Source of the DNA: Cyanobium sp. ATX 6A2
GTDB lineage: Bacteria; Cyanobacteriota; Cyanobacteriia; PCC-6307; Cyanobiaceae
Reading direction: 5' to 3'
Length of the DNA: 36,116 nt
Assembly: GCF_024346355.1 (NCBI RefSeq)
Contig: NZ_JAGQCU010000024.1
Span: 1-36,116, forward strand
A program made the translations under genes and the position numbers. Of the stretch, positions 23,803 to 32,063 are shown piece by piece (position 1 is the stretch's first letter; the number at the start of each line of letters is the position of its first letter). The notes beneath the pieces were generated by a model. The model searched no databases and was not told the DNA's origin. It worked only from the letters and a program-made list of their open reading frames with translations.

Positions 23803-23981
23803 GAAGGGCTCTGGAAGGGGGGGGGGAGGTGCCAGATCGCTCTCGCGGCGCTGGAACCCTCGTCCCGGCAACGCTAATGGGATTGCCCGGATCCATTGGC
23901 TGGACCACCTCCAGCACTGGATCTGAGCTCCGCAGCCCCCGGACCCTGGCCGGCTGTGCCGGAGCTCTGCGTCCGGGAGTC

Positions 23982-23990
23982 TGCTGTAAT
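23982..23990 (+). promoter_or_regulatory. Extended -10 promoter candidate for petL
   Basis: TGCTGTAAT has the extended -10 TGn followed by TGTAAT (one mismatch to TATAAT). Transcription would start near 23997, about 20 bases before the petL ATG. No -35 was seen. Confidence 0.45.
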
Positions 23991-24017
23991 GGCCTTTCCC
24001 TTTCGACGGCAACGGCC

Positions 24018-24110
24018 ATGGGCGCGGCGATCTATCTGGCACTGGTGGGTGGCGGGCTTGTGGCCGCCATCGCCGCCTCCTACGTGCTGCGCGGCATCAA
24101 GCTGATCTGA
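24018..24110 (+). CDS. petL: Cytochrome b6-f complex subunit PetL
   Basis: This encodes a 30-residue single-helix protein ([20 protein letters not shown], then [10 protein letters not shown]). The length, single membrane span and C-terminal R-G-I-K-L-I fit the small b6f subunit PetL, which stabilises the dimeric complex in the thylakoid membrane. PetG, PetM and PetN do not fit. The short 5'UTR lacks a Shine-Dalgarno. Its last 14 bases overlap the end of the convergent rimO. Confidence 0.85.
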   Translation: MGAAIYLALVGGGLVAAIAASYVLRGIKLI

Positions 24111-25506
24111 GCGCCGTCAGGGCCTCGTTCACCATCGCCCTGGCGCCCACCACCTCGCCGATCAGGTCATAGGTGTCGGCGGCGGTGATGCGCACCGGCA
24201 CCATCGTGCCCGGTGCCGCGCACAGGCCCGATGCACCCGGAATCACGCGTACCTCGCCATCCACCTCCGGGGCGAAGCGGGCGCAGCGGCCGAGCATCTC
24301 CCCGGTGCTGGGGTTGTCCTGCTCGATCAGCACATCCACGATCTTCCCCACCCAGCTGGCGTTGGCCTGGGCAGCGATCGGTTGCTGCAAGGCCATCAGC
24401 CGGTGCTTGCGTTCAGCGGCCACCTCGGCCGGCACCTGGTCTGGCAGCTCCGCGGCCGGGGTGCCCTCTTCTGCCGAAAAGGTGAACACGCCCACGTGGT
24501 CGAAGCGCTGCTCGGCCACGAAATCGATCAGGTGCTGGAACTGCGCCTCGGTTTCACCGGGGAAGCCCACGATGAAGGTGGTGCGCAACACGGCCTCGGG
24601 CAGTTGCTCGCGGATGCGACGCAGCACGCCGCCGGTCACGTCGGCCTGCCAGGGGCGGTTCATGGCCCGCAGCACCTGCGGATGGCTGTGCTGCAGCGGC
24701 AGATCCAGATAGGGCAGCACGTTGGGCACGTCCCGGTAGGCCGCCAGCACCTCGGGGGTGAGGCCGGTGGGGTAGGCGTAGTGGACGCGGATCCAGGGGA
24801 TCTCCACCTCCCCCAGGGCCCGCAGCAGCTCGGCCAAGCGGGGCCGGCCGTAGAGGTCGAGGCCGTAGTTGGTGGTGATCTGGCTGATCAGCACCAGCTC
24901 CTGCACCCCCTGGCTCGCCAGCTGCCGGGCCTCGGCCACGATCGATTCGATCGGGCGTGACCGTTGATCGCCCCGCAGGTGGGGAATGATGCAGAAGGCG
25001 CAGCGGTAGTCGCAGCCCTCGGCCACCTTCAGGTAGGCCACCGCCTCGCTGGTGGTGCGGTAGCGGGGCAGGTGCTCATCCCCCACGAAGGTGGGCACCG
25101 CACTCACCCGGTTCACCCGCTCTCCGGCCTCCACCCGCTCCAGCACGTTCACGATGTGCTGGTAGTCGCCGGTGCCCACGATCGCCCTGGCTTCCGGCAG
25201 GCTGTCCAGCAGGTCCTCCTGGAAGTGCTGGGCCAGACAGCCGGCGATGATCAGCTGCTTGCCCTGCTCCGCCAGCTCCACCAGGGTCCGCACCGACTCC
25301 TCGCGGGCGTCCTGGATGAAGCTGCAGGTGTTCACCACCACGACGTCGGCATCGCTCTCATCGGCGCTCACGCCGTACCCGGCCTGGGCCAGCAGGCCGA
25401 GCATGTGCTCGGTGTCCACCCGGTTCTTCTCGCAGCCCAGGTGGGCGAAGGCGACGGTCCTGCGGGGGGGGACGCCCGTGTGGGCAGTGCCGGTGGTCGT
25501 GGTCAT
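24097..25506 (-). CDS. rimO: Ribosomal protein S12 methylthiotransferase
   Basis: This encodes a 469-residue radical SAM enzyme that adds a methylthio group to the S12 aspartate. The N-terminal UPF0004 domain has its three cluster cysteines in LGCEKN (Cys25), NTCSF and AGCLAQ. The radical SAM domain has [11 protein letters not shown], and the region [21 protein letters not shown] is characteristic. A TRAM domain ends the protein. This is a full-length member of the expected size, RimO rather than MiaB by the overall motifs. A TAGGGT box lies on the minus strand 24 bases upstream. Confidence 0.94.
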   Translation of the reverse strand: MTTTTGTAHTGVPPRRTVAFAHLGCEKNRVDTEHMLGLLAQAGYGVSADESDADVVVVNTCSFIQDAREESVRTLVELAEQGKQLIIAGCLAQHFQEDLLDSLPEARAIVGTGDYQHIVNVLERVEAGERVNRVSAVPTFVGDEHLPRYRTTSEAVAYLKVAEGCDYRCAFCIIPHLRGDQRSRPIESIVAEARQLASQGVQELVLISQITTNYGLDLYGRPRLAELLRALGEVEIPWIRVHYAYPTGLTPEVLAAYRDVPNVLPYLDLPLQHSHPQVLRAMNRPWQADVTGGVLRRIREQLPEAVLRTTFIVGFPGETEAQFQHLIDFVAEQRFDHVGVFTFSAEEGTPAAELPDQVPAEVAAERKHRLMALQQPIAAQANASWVGKIVDVLIEQDNPSTGEMLGRCARFAPEVDGEVRVIPGASGLCAAPGTMVPVRITAADTYDLIGEVVGARAMVNEALTALRSA

Positions 25507-25529
25507 GGGCGGGGCGGGGCCGATCCACC

Positions 25530-25535
25530 ACCCTA
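25530..25535 (-). promoter_or_regulatory. Possible -10 element (TAGGGT) for rimO
   Basis: Minus-strand CCATAGGGTGGTGG lies 24 bases upstream of the rimO ATG. It matches the TAGGGT box seen before three other genes here; -35 unclear. Confidence 0.35.
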
Positions 25536-25620
25536 TGGCCAGGGTCCCTGGGAAAGCTGGCCCGGTTTGGCCGACGGGGCAGGGCCGCGACTGCGAGAGT
25601 GGTTACGACGCTTGATAGCC

Positions 25621-26544
25621 GTGACCTCCAGCCGCCTCAGCGAACGCCTCAGCTCCAACCGCCGCCGTGGTGATTCCGGCAACCGCTGGATCCGTGTGGC
25701 GATGGCCGTGCTCGCCACCGTGGGGGTGATCGACACCGGCTCGATCACCCTGGAACGCTGGGGTCTGTTCGGGAATCTGAGCTGTCCTGGAGGCGCCGAC
25801 GGCTGTGACAGGGTGCTGGCCAGCGCCTGGGGCACGGTGCTGGGCCAGCCCCTGTCGCTGTTCGGCTTCCTGGCCTATGCCGCCGCGACTGTACTGGCCC
25901 TGCTGCCCCTGGTGTTTCGGGGGGAGTCCAAAGCCCGCCTGGCCTCGCTGAGCTGGTGGGGGCTGCTGTTGCTCAGCACCGGCATGGCCGTGTTCAGCCT
26001 GGTGCTGATGGGCGTGATGGTGTTCAAGATCCAGGCCTTCTGTTTTTTCTGCGTGCTCTCCGCAGTGCTGAGCCTGGCGCTGTTCGTGCTCAGCCTGATC
26101 GGCGGCGACTGGCCCGATCGCGGCCAGCTGCTGTTCCGGATCATCGCTCTGGCCCTGGTGGTGGCTCTGGCCGGTCTGGGCTGGGCCGCGGCTGCCGATC
26201 CCTCCGGCAGCCCCATCGCCGAGGGCCGTGTGTCGCCTCCGGTCACCACCACCAGCAGCCCCGAAGCCATTGCCCTGGCCGAACACCTCACCGAGAGCGG
26301 TGCGGTGATGTATTCGGCCTACTGGTGCCCCCACTGCCTCGACCAGAAGAAACTGTTCGGGCGGGAGGCCACTGAGCTCCTCACCGTGGTCGAATGCGCG
26401 GCCGATGGTCGCAACAGCCAGAAGGAGCTCTGCGACAGCAAGAACATCGAGGGCTTCCCCAGCTGGGAGATTCAGGGTCGCCTGGAGGCCGGCGCCAAGC
26501 CCCTGGAGCGCCTGGCCGAGCTCAGTGGTTTCCCACCGTCCTGA
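25621..26544 (+). CDS. VKOR family protein fused to a thioredoxin-like domain
   Basis: This encodes 307 residues. The membrane domain (about 25-190) is a vitamin K epoxide reductase homolog with loop cysteines Cys55 and Cys62 and the active CFFC at 141-144. After a short linker, a periplasm- or lumen-facing thioredoxin-like domain carries CPHC at 236-239. Such fusions form disulfides in exported proteins, using a quinone as acceptor, and in cyanobacteria and plants (LTO1) support photosystem II assembly. The GTG at 25621 is used; TTG at 25612 is an alternative. It is divergent from rimO and overlaps the nadB end by 23 bases. Confidence 0.93.
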   Translation: MTSSRLSERLSSNRRRGDSGNRWIRVAMAVLATVGVIDTGSITLERWGLFGNLSCPGGADGCDRVLASAWGTVLGQPLSLFGFLAYAAATVLALLPLVFRGESKARLASLSWWGLLLLSTGMAVFSLVLMGVMVFKIQAFCFFCVLSAVLSLALFVLSLIGGDWPDRGQLLFRIIALALVVALAGLGWAAAADPSGSPIAEGRVSPPVTTTSSPEAIALAEHLTESGAVMYSAYWCPHCLDQKKLFGREATELLTVVECAADGRNSQKELCDSKNIEGFPSWEIQGRLEAGAKPLERLAELSGFPPS

Positions 26545-28231
26545 CCGCGGCGGTGCGGATCCCGCTGCGGCGCTGCTGCAGCGAGTGCCGTCGCCAGTGG
26601 GGCTGGGGGCTTGGAGCGTCGGTGCGGAAGTGGCCGCCGCGGCTTTCCTGCCGGAACAGGGCAGCCTCGAGCAGCAGTTCGGCCAGGGTGAGGCGCTGAT
26701 GCCATTCCTGCAGGCCCACCAGTCGCAGGCTCTGGTCTCCGGCCAGCTCCAGCCAGGCCCGGCGGGGGAGGTTCTGTAGCCAACGCCAGCTGGCATCGGC
26801 CTCCACTGCCTGCCGTTCGCGCCGCACGAGCGGCAGGGCCTGGCCCAGGGTGTGGCCGCGGCGCTCCACGCCGGCCACCCGCCAGCAGAGATCACGCAGA
26901 TCGGCGATCCGCCCCTCGAGGCTCTCCAGATCGGGCAGGGTCCAGGGCCACGCCCGGTCCTGTTCCACCAGGTCCGGCCCCTCCAGATCGGGGCGCGCGT
27001 CCTCGATGGGGGGCTCCAGCCGGATGTGGCGCAGCTGGCGGGCGAACACCAGGCACTCCATCAGCGAGTTGCTGGCCAGGCGGTTGGCCCCGTGCACCCC
27101 CGTGCAGGCCACTTCCCCCACGGCATAGAGACCGGCAATGCTGGTGGCCGCATTGAGATCGGTGGCCACGCCGCCCATCCAGTAGTGGGCGGCCGGAGCC
27201 ACCGGCAGTGGCTGGCCCAGGGGCTCAAGGCCCAGGGCCCGGCAACGCCCCAGGATCGTGGGAAACTGGCGTTCCAGGCGGGCCTTCCCCACGGGCCGCA
27301 GGTCGAGCCAGAGGTGCTCCACCCCCTGCTCCTGCATCGTCCGTGCCAGGGCCCGGCTCACCTGGTCGCGGGGGGCCAGATCTCCCCCCGCCAGACGCTC
27401 CACCGGGCTCCTCCCCTGGTGATCCCGCAGGCGGGCTCCCTCGCCCCGCACCGCCTCGGAGATCAGGAAGTGGGGGGCTCCGGGGAGCATCAGTGCGGTG
27501 GGGTGGAACTGCACAAACTCCAGGTCGCGCACCGCCGCGCCGGCCTGCCAGGCCATGGCCACCCCATCGCCGCTGGACTGGGAGGGATTGGTGGTGTGGG
27601 CGAACAGGTGGCCGCCGCCGCCGGTGGCCAGCACCACCGACCGGGCCCGCAGCCAGCCGATCCGGCCATCGCAGAGCACCTGCAGGCCCTTGCAGTGCCC
27701 TGCTTCGACCCAGAGCCGCAGGACCACGCTGTCATCCAGCTGCCGCAGCCCGGGCCGCTGCCGCACCTCTCGCTCGAGGGCATCCACCAGGGCACCGCCG
27801 GTGCGGTCCTGGGCATGCAGCACCCGGCGGTGGCTGTGGGCGGCTTCCAGCGTGGTGCTCAGCCGGCCGCCGTCGCGGTCGAAGGCCATGCCCAGCTCCA
27901 GCAGCCGTTGCACACAGGCCGGGGCCTGATGCACGAGCAATCCCACAGCATCGTGGTCGCACAGGCCTGCGCCGGCCCGCAGGGTGTCGTCACGGTGGCT
28001 CGCGAAGCTGTCCTCCACCGCTGTCACGGCAGCAATGCCCCCCTGGGCCCAGCGGCTGGCTGACCGTGGTTTGCGCTCCTTGTTCAACAACAGCACGCTG
28101 AGCTGCGCGGGCAGCTCCAGGCAGGCCATCAGTCCGGCGGCGCCCCCCCCCACCACCACCACGTCCCACACGCGCTGCAGGTGGCCGTGCCGCTGTTCGG
28201 ATCGGTGCTGCTCCGCGAGGTGGTCTGCCAT
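26522..28231 (-). CDS. nadB: L-aspartate oxidase
   Basis: This encodes a 569-residue flavoenzyme that oxidises L-aspartate to iminoaspartate, the first step of de novo NAD synthesis. The N-terminal VVVVGGGAAGLMACLEL binds FAD. SRWAQGGIAAV, the substrate-site segment LEFVQFHPTAL, SEAVRGEGARL, and the HGANRLASNSLMECLVFA FAD motif mark the succinate dehydrogenase/NadB family. The C-terminal helical part has AGVERRG. The ATG at 28231 is preferred over an in-frame ATG at 28264, because the latter starts within the tail of the psbU terminator. It overlaps the convergent VKOR gene by 23 bases. Confidence 0.93.
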   Translation of the reverse strand: MADHLAEQHRSEQRHGHLQRVWDVVVVGGGAAGLMACLELPAQLSVLLLNKERKPRSASRWAQGGIAAVTAVEDSFASHRDDTLRAGAGLCDHDAVGLLVHQAPACVQRLLELGMAFDRDGGRLSTTLEAAHSHRRVLHAQDRTGGALVDALEREVRQRPGLRQLDDSVVLRLWVEAGHCKGLQVLCDGRIGWLRARSVVLATGGGGHLFAHTTNPSQSSGDGVAMAWQAGAAVRDLEFVQFHPTALMLPGAPHFLISEAVRGEGARLRDHQGRSPVERLAGGDLAPRDQVSRALARTMQEQGVEHLWLDLRPVGKARLERQFPTILGRCRALGLEPLGQPLPVAPAAHYWMGGVATDLNAATSIAGLYAVGEVACTGVHGANRLASNSLMECLVFARQLRHIRLEPPIEDARPDLEGPDLVEQDRAWPWTLPDLESLEGRIADLRDLCWRVAGVERRGHTLGQALPLVRRERQAVEADASWRWLQNLPRRAWLELAGDQSLRLVGLQEWHQRLTLAELLLEAALFRQESRGGHFRTDAPSPQPHWRRHSLQQRRSGIRTAAVRTVGNH

Positions 28232-28265
28232 GGCTGCAGGTGGCTTCCCGGCAGCAGCCGGCATT

Positions 28266-28293
28266 AAAAAAGCCGCCGGCTGGCCCGACGGCT
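28266..28293 (-). terminator. Rho-independent terminator of psbU
   Basis: Reading the minus strand, AGCCGTCGG and CCGGCGGCT form a 9-bp stem with one G-U pair and a 5-nt loop, followed by six T. It lies 50 bases after the psbU stop and only 34 bases before the nadB start. Confidence 0.85.
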
Positions 28294-28342
28294 GTCAACG
28301 GTTGACCGAGTGTAAGGAGAGTCGCGGAGCGAACCTGGATGC

Positions 28343-28720
28343 TCAGCGGTACTGGCCGTCGTTGATGCGATCGAATCCCTCGTTCAAGGCGATCTCCGCA
28401 GGGGTGACCGTGAAATTGTCCTTGTATTTGTTGAAGAGCTCGCGCTGGCGATCAGTGAGGTCGAGACTCAGCACATCGTCCACGATTACGTAGGGCCCCC
28501 CCAGCACGATTTTGCCGGCGAGGGTGGGATACATCCCGGGGAACGCCTGAAAGCGCCGGACTGAGCTGTTGTTGAGATCCACCTTGTCGCCACGTTCGGC
28601 GATCTTGTCATCGGCGCTGTTGCGCAGCTCGGCGGCCTGGGCGGTGGGTGCCATCGCCAGACCCACCAGGAGACCCACCAGAAGCACTCCACTCATCAGC
28701 CAGGCAACCAGCCTTTTCAT
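28343..28720 (-). CDS. psbU: Photosystem II 12 kDa extrinsic protein
   Basis: This encodes a 125-residue lumenal protein that shields and stabilises the manganese cluster of photosystem II. A signal peptide (to about residue 29, APTAQA) precedes the mature chain. The conserved segments VDLNNSSVRRFQAFPGMYPTLAGKIV and YVIVDDVL are recognisable, and the helix-hairpin-helix-like core fits PsbU. The ATG at 28720 opens the signal peptide; the frame from 28771 adds 17 residues without signal character. The leader contains a short hairpin (28753-28767), and a terminator follows the stop. The minus-strand TAACGT near 28780 may be the -10. Confidence 0.94.
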   Translation of the reverse strand: MKRLVAWLMSGVLLVGLLVGLAMAPTAQAAELRNSADDKIAERGDKVDLNNSSVRRFQAFPGMYPTLAGKIVLGGPYVIVDDVLSLDLTDRQRELFNKYKDNFTVTPAEIALNEGFDRINDGQYR

Positions 28721-28752
28721 CGCGAAATACCGTGATCGGGAAGGGAGTTCAG

Positions 28753-28767
28753 GTGGTCGGAGACCAC
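28753..28767 (-). promoter_or_regulatory. Hairpin in the psbU leader
   Basis: GTGGTC (28753-28758) and GACCAC (28762-28767) form a perfect 6-bp stem with a 3-nt loop, 33 to 47 bases upstream of the psbU start. It could stabilise or regulate the psbU leader; no function is shown. Confidence 0.4.
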
Positions 28768-28851
28768 TCATGGCAACGTTACAGAACGGCTCGATCAGGC
28801 TCCCTGTCGTCGTCTCGGCCCTTTGCGTTTCTTCAGATCAGGTCAGGCTGC

Positions 28852-29583
28852 TCAGACCAGGCCGCTGAGCCGGGGAGCCAGCAGTGACAGCAGCACGAAC
28901 AGGCCGTCCACAGCAAGCGTGGTGGCCAGGGCTGCCCCGGCCACCTGGCCGGTGTCTCCCTGGTGCCAGCACCAGCGGCTGAGCTGTATCAGGCTGCCGC
29001 CCAGGCCTGCAATCACCAGCAGGGAACCTGGCCGCAGGGCCGCCTCAGCGGCGAGCCGCAGCAGCTCGCCGGCCTGCTGCGGCTCGGCAGCCAGGGCCTG
29101 GGGCCAGAGGGGCATCAGGCCCGTCAGGAGGATGCCGGCGTCGGTGGCGGCGGTGCCGAGCAGGGATCCCAGATAAAACCCGCAGGCCAGCCGCCAGCGG
29201 CTGCTGAGGCCGGCCAGTGCCAGGGGCAGGGCCATCGCCTCCAGAGGCAGGTGATACACCGGGTGCAGCCGTGCCCAGCCCCAGAAGAGGGATCCCGCCA
29301 GCCAGCTGCCACAGAAGCCCACCAGCAGCTCCCCCGCCCGCCGCCGCTGGGGATCGTCGCTGTGGGCCAGCAGCAGGGCGATCGTCAGCAGCAGCGCGGT
29401 GAACGCCGTGGCACTGAACGGGTCGTGCCGCACCCAGGGTGCCTGGACGAACACCGGCAGGGACACCAGCAGGCCACTGAGGAGCGGCAGGGCGATGGCT
29501 CTGGCCCTGGGCGCCAGTCCCGCCTCAGCACCCACTCCAAGGGGCAGAGCCCTGCTCGCTGTGCCGGGGGTGCCCGCGATCAC
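28852..29583 (-). CDS. DUF3120 family membrane protein
   Basis: This encodes 243 residues with about six hydrophobic segments and a conserved N-terminal stretch around residues 30-55 (LPLLSGLLVSLPVFVQAPWVRHDPFSA), typical of DUF3120, a cyanobacteria-specific family of unknown function. The GTG at 29583 opens the frame; a later GTG would trim about 16 residues of unconserved sequence. It is divergent from uppP over 81 bases. Confidence 0.85.
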   Translation of the reverse strand: MIAGTPGTASRALPLGVGAEAGLAPRARAIALPLLSGLLVSLPVFVQAPWVRHDPFSATAFTALLLTIALLLAHSDDPQRRRAGELLVGFCGSWLAGSLFWGWARLHPVYHLPLEAMALPLALAGLSSRWRLACGFYLGSLLGTAATDAGILLTGLMPLWPQALAAEPQQAGELLRLAAEAALRPGSLLVIAGLGGSLIQLSRWCWHQGDTGQVAGAALATTLAVDGLFVLLSLLAPRLSGLV

Positions 29584-29638
29584 CAGGCCTGTGAAGAAAG
29601 ATGTGTAACCTTAAGGGTTGCCGGGTGCGGCAGCGCCA

Positions 29639-29644
29639 TAGGGT
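29639..29644 (+). promoter_or_regulatory. Possible -10 element (TAGGGT) for uppP
   Basis: CATAGGGTCGGGGC lies 20 bases before the uppP ATG. TTGCCG (29618-29623) is a -35 candidate at short 15-base spacing. The 12-base TAGGGTCGGGGC also occurs before the hydroxylase gene. Confidence 0.4.
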
Positions 29645-29664
29645 CGGGGCGCTTCAGGTTTTTC

Positions 29665-30603
29665 ATGGATTCGTTGCTCCACCTCTGGGCGCACGCCATG
29701 CCAGTGCTGGCGGTTGCTGGCCCAGCTCAGCCGGGCGTTGGCGCGGAGCTGGGGCTGGCTCAGGCCTGCTTGAGGGCACTGGTGCTGGGGGTGGTGCAGG
29801 GTCTCACGGAATTTCTGCCGATCAGCAGCACCGCCCACGTGCAGGCGGTGCCGATGCTGCTGGGCTGGGGTGACCCGGGGGTGTCAGCGATTGCCGTGAT
29901 CCAGCTGGGCAGCATCGCGGCGATCGTGGCCTACTTCTGGCACGATCTCGCCCAGGTGCTCAGAGGCGTCAGCCGGGCCCTGCGCGAGGGCCGCTGGGGC
30001 TCCACGGATGCGCGCATGGGCATCGCCATCGCCCTCGGCAGCATCCCGATCCTGCTGGCGGGGATGGCGATCAAGCTGATGGTGAGCGACTTCGACAACT
30101 CGCCCCTGCGCAGCCTGACATCCGTGGCGATTGTCTCGATCGTGATGGCCCTGCTGCTCGGGCTGGCGGAGCTGCTGGGCCGTCGCCGCCGCCAGCTCGA
30201 CGATGTCCAGCCCCGCGATGGGCTGATCGTCGGCCTGGCCCAGACCCTGGCGCTGATCCCCGGAGTCTCCCGTTCCGGCAGCACCCTCACGGCTGCGCTG
30301 TTCGACGGCTGGGAGCGCACGGCAGCGGCGCGCTTCTCCTTTCTGATGGGGATCCCCGCCATCACCCTCGCCGGTGTGGTGGAACTCAGGGAGCTGTTCG
30401 CTGGCCCGGTCGACGGCGGTGTGATGGGCGGGGGTGTGCTGCCGGTCCTGGTGGGCATTGCCTCCTCGGCGGTGGTGTCCTGGCTGGCGATCGCCTGGCT
30501 GCTGCGCTTTCTGCAGCACCACAGCACCTGGGTGTTCGTGATCTACCGCCTGGCCTTCGGGATCGCCATCCTGCTCTGGCTGCGCGGCACAGTGGGCAGT
30601 TAA
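29665..30603 (+). CDS. uppP: Undecaprenyl-diphosphatase
   Basis: This encodes a 312-residue membrane enzyme that dephosphorylates undecaprenyl diphosphate to recycle the peptidoglycan and glycan carrier lipid. The catalytic signatures are EFLPISSTAH (with the acidic and Ser/His residues of the active site) and PGVSRSGST; about eight membrane segments fit the BacA fold. The start ATG at 29665 adds a short N-terminal segment (MDSLLHLWAHA); ATG 29698 is an alternative. It leads a co-directional series with TIGR03279, tolC, the BCD carrier and the IMPase-family gene, with gaps of 27, 14, 12 and -4 bases. Confidence 0.94.
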   Translation: MDSLLHLWAHAMPVLAVAGPAQPGVGAELGLAQACLRALVLGVVQGLTEFLPISSTAHVQAVPMLLGWGDPGVSAIAVIQLGSIAAIVAYFWHDLAQVLRGVSRALREGRWGSTDARMGIAIALGSIPILLAGMAIKLMVSDFDNSPLRSLTSVAIVSIVMALLLGLAELLGRRRRQLDDVQPRDGLIVGLAQTLALIPGVSRSGSTLTAALFDGWERTAAARFSFLMGIPAITLAGVVELRELFAGPVDGGVMGGGVLPVLVGIASSAVVSWLAIAWLLRFLQHHSTWVFVIYRLAFGIAILLWLRGTVGS

Positions 30604-30630
30604 AGCCAGCCCATCCGCTCGCCTCCCCCC

Positions 30631-32049
30631 ATGTGGAACGAACCCTCCGCCGGGATTGCGGTGGTCGTGGATGCCCAGGCCCGCCAGGCGTTGGCGGGTC
30701 AATCCCCAAGCCGCCTGCCCCAGCCGGCCATCGTGGCCACGGTGGAGCCTGGTTCAATCGGCGAGGAGCTCGGTTTTCAGCCCGGCGATCGCCTGCTCAG
30801 CATCAACGGTCACCGGCCCCGCGATCTAATTGATCTGCAGCTGCTGGTGGGTGACGAAGAGCTGGTGCTGGTGGCGGAAGACCCTGACGGGAGCCAGCAC
30901 ACGATCGAACTCGAGAAGGATCCCGACCAGACCCTCGGCCTGGGCTTCACCGAAGCCCTCTTTGATGGCCTCAAACAGTGCAACAACGCCTGTCCCTTCT
31001 GCTTCATCGACCAGCAGCCCCCGGGAAGGCGCCGCAGCCTCTACCTCAAGGACGACGATTATCGACTGAGTTTTCTCTACGGCTCTTACCTCACCCTCAC
31101 CAACCTCACGGAGGCCGACTGGCTGCGGATCGAGCAACAGCGGCTCTCGCCGCTGTATGTGTCCGTCCATGCCACCGAACCGGAGCTGCGCAGCCGTCTT
31201 TTGATGAACCCGCGGGCGGGGCTGCTCCTGGATCAGCTCGCCTGGTTCTCCGAGCGCGATCTGCAGATCCATGCCCAGGTGGTGGTGTGCCCCGGCCTCA
31301 ACGACGGCGCGGCCCTGGAGCGCACCCTCACGGATCTGGCGATGTTCGCCCGGGGCGAGTGGCCCGCGGTGCTCTCCGCTGCGGTGGTGCCCGTAGGTCT
31401 TACGCGCTTCCGTCCCGCCGGGGATGACCTGGTGCCGGTGGATCGGAGCTGCGCCCGCCGGGTGATCGCCCAGGTGGAACCGCTGCAGGAGCACTTCCAC
31501 CGGCAGCTCGGCAGCCGCTTCGCCTGGTTGTCCGATGAGTGGTATCTGCTGGCCGGTCTGCCGCTGCCCCCACGGCACCAGTACGAAGACCTGCCCCAAC
31601 AGGAAAACGGGGTGGGCAGCATCCGCGCCTTCCTGGAGTCCCTCGATCAGGCCACCGCTTCCCTGCCGGCCCGTCTGGATCGCTCCCGACGACTCAGCTG
31701 GGTGGTGGGGGCCCTGGTGGCCGAGGCGCTCACGCCCGTGGTGGAGCGTCTCAACCGGGTCGATGGACTGGAGCTGGTTCTCCATGGCCTGCCCAGCCCC
31801 TACTGGGGCCAGGAGCAGGTGGTCACCGGACTGCTCACCGGCTCCGACCTGCTCAGCGGCCTGGCCCAGCGGGATCTGGGGGAGCAGCTGCTGCTGCCCT
31901 CGGTGATGCTGCGTCAGGGAGAACCGGTGTTTCTCGATGACCTGCGCCTCGAGGACCTGGAAGCCCTGCTGCCGGTGCCGGTGCAGCTGGTGCGGAGCGC
32001 AGCTGACCTAGTGGCCGCCTGCACCGGTGAATCCGGCCGGCCTTCTTAA
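30631..32049 (+). CDS. TIGR03279 family radical SAM protein (PDZ plus DUF512)
   Basis: This encodes 472 residues. A PDZ-like domain (about residues 30-98; GSIGEELGFQPGDRLLSING) is followed by a radical SAM-type segment with Cys117, Cys121 and Cys124 in KQCNNACPFCFIDQQPPG, then LYLKDDDYRLSFLYG. The C-terminal half is DUF512. The family is widely present in cyanobacteria and uncharacterised, and related PDZ/DUF512 proteins occur in Clostridia. The ATG at 30631 is the first in the frame. The location between uppP and tolC hints at envelope work, but the cluster-binding cysteines suggest a redox or radical reaction. Confidence 0.9.
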   Translation: MWNEPSAGIAVVVDAQARQALAGQSPSRLPQPAIVATVEPGSIGEELGFQPGDRLLSINGHRPRDLIDLQLLVGDEELVLVAEDPDGSQHTIELEKDPDQTLGLGFTEALFDGLKQCNNACPFCFIDQQPPGRRRSLYLKDDDYRLSFLYGSYLTLTNLTEADWLRIEQQRLSPLYVSVHATEPELRSRLLMNPRAGLLLDQLAWFSERDLQIHAQVVVCPGLNDGAALERTLTDLAMFARGEWPAVLSAAVVPVGLTRFRPAGDDLVPVDRSCARRVIAQVEPLQEHFHRQLGSRFAWLSDEWYLLAGLPLPPRHQYEDLPQQENGVGSIRAFLESLDQATASLPARLDRSRRLSWVVGALVAEALTPVVERLNRVDGLELVLHGLPSPYWGQEQVVTGLLTGSDLLSGLAQRDLGEQLLLPSVMLRQGEPVFLDDLRLEDLEALLPVPVQLVRSAADLVAACTGESGRPS

Positions 32050-32063
32050 ACTCCCGCTGCCCA

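Noticed and set aside
23803-24017. A gene between the radical SAM gene and petL
   Set aside because: The 215 bases hold only promoter-like sequence; the in-frame extension upstream of petL has no family resemblance.
28264-28264. nadB start at 28264
   Set aside because: That ATG lies in the terminator tail of psbU; the ATG at 28231 begins closer to the conserved FAD motif.
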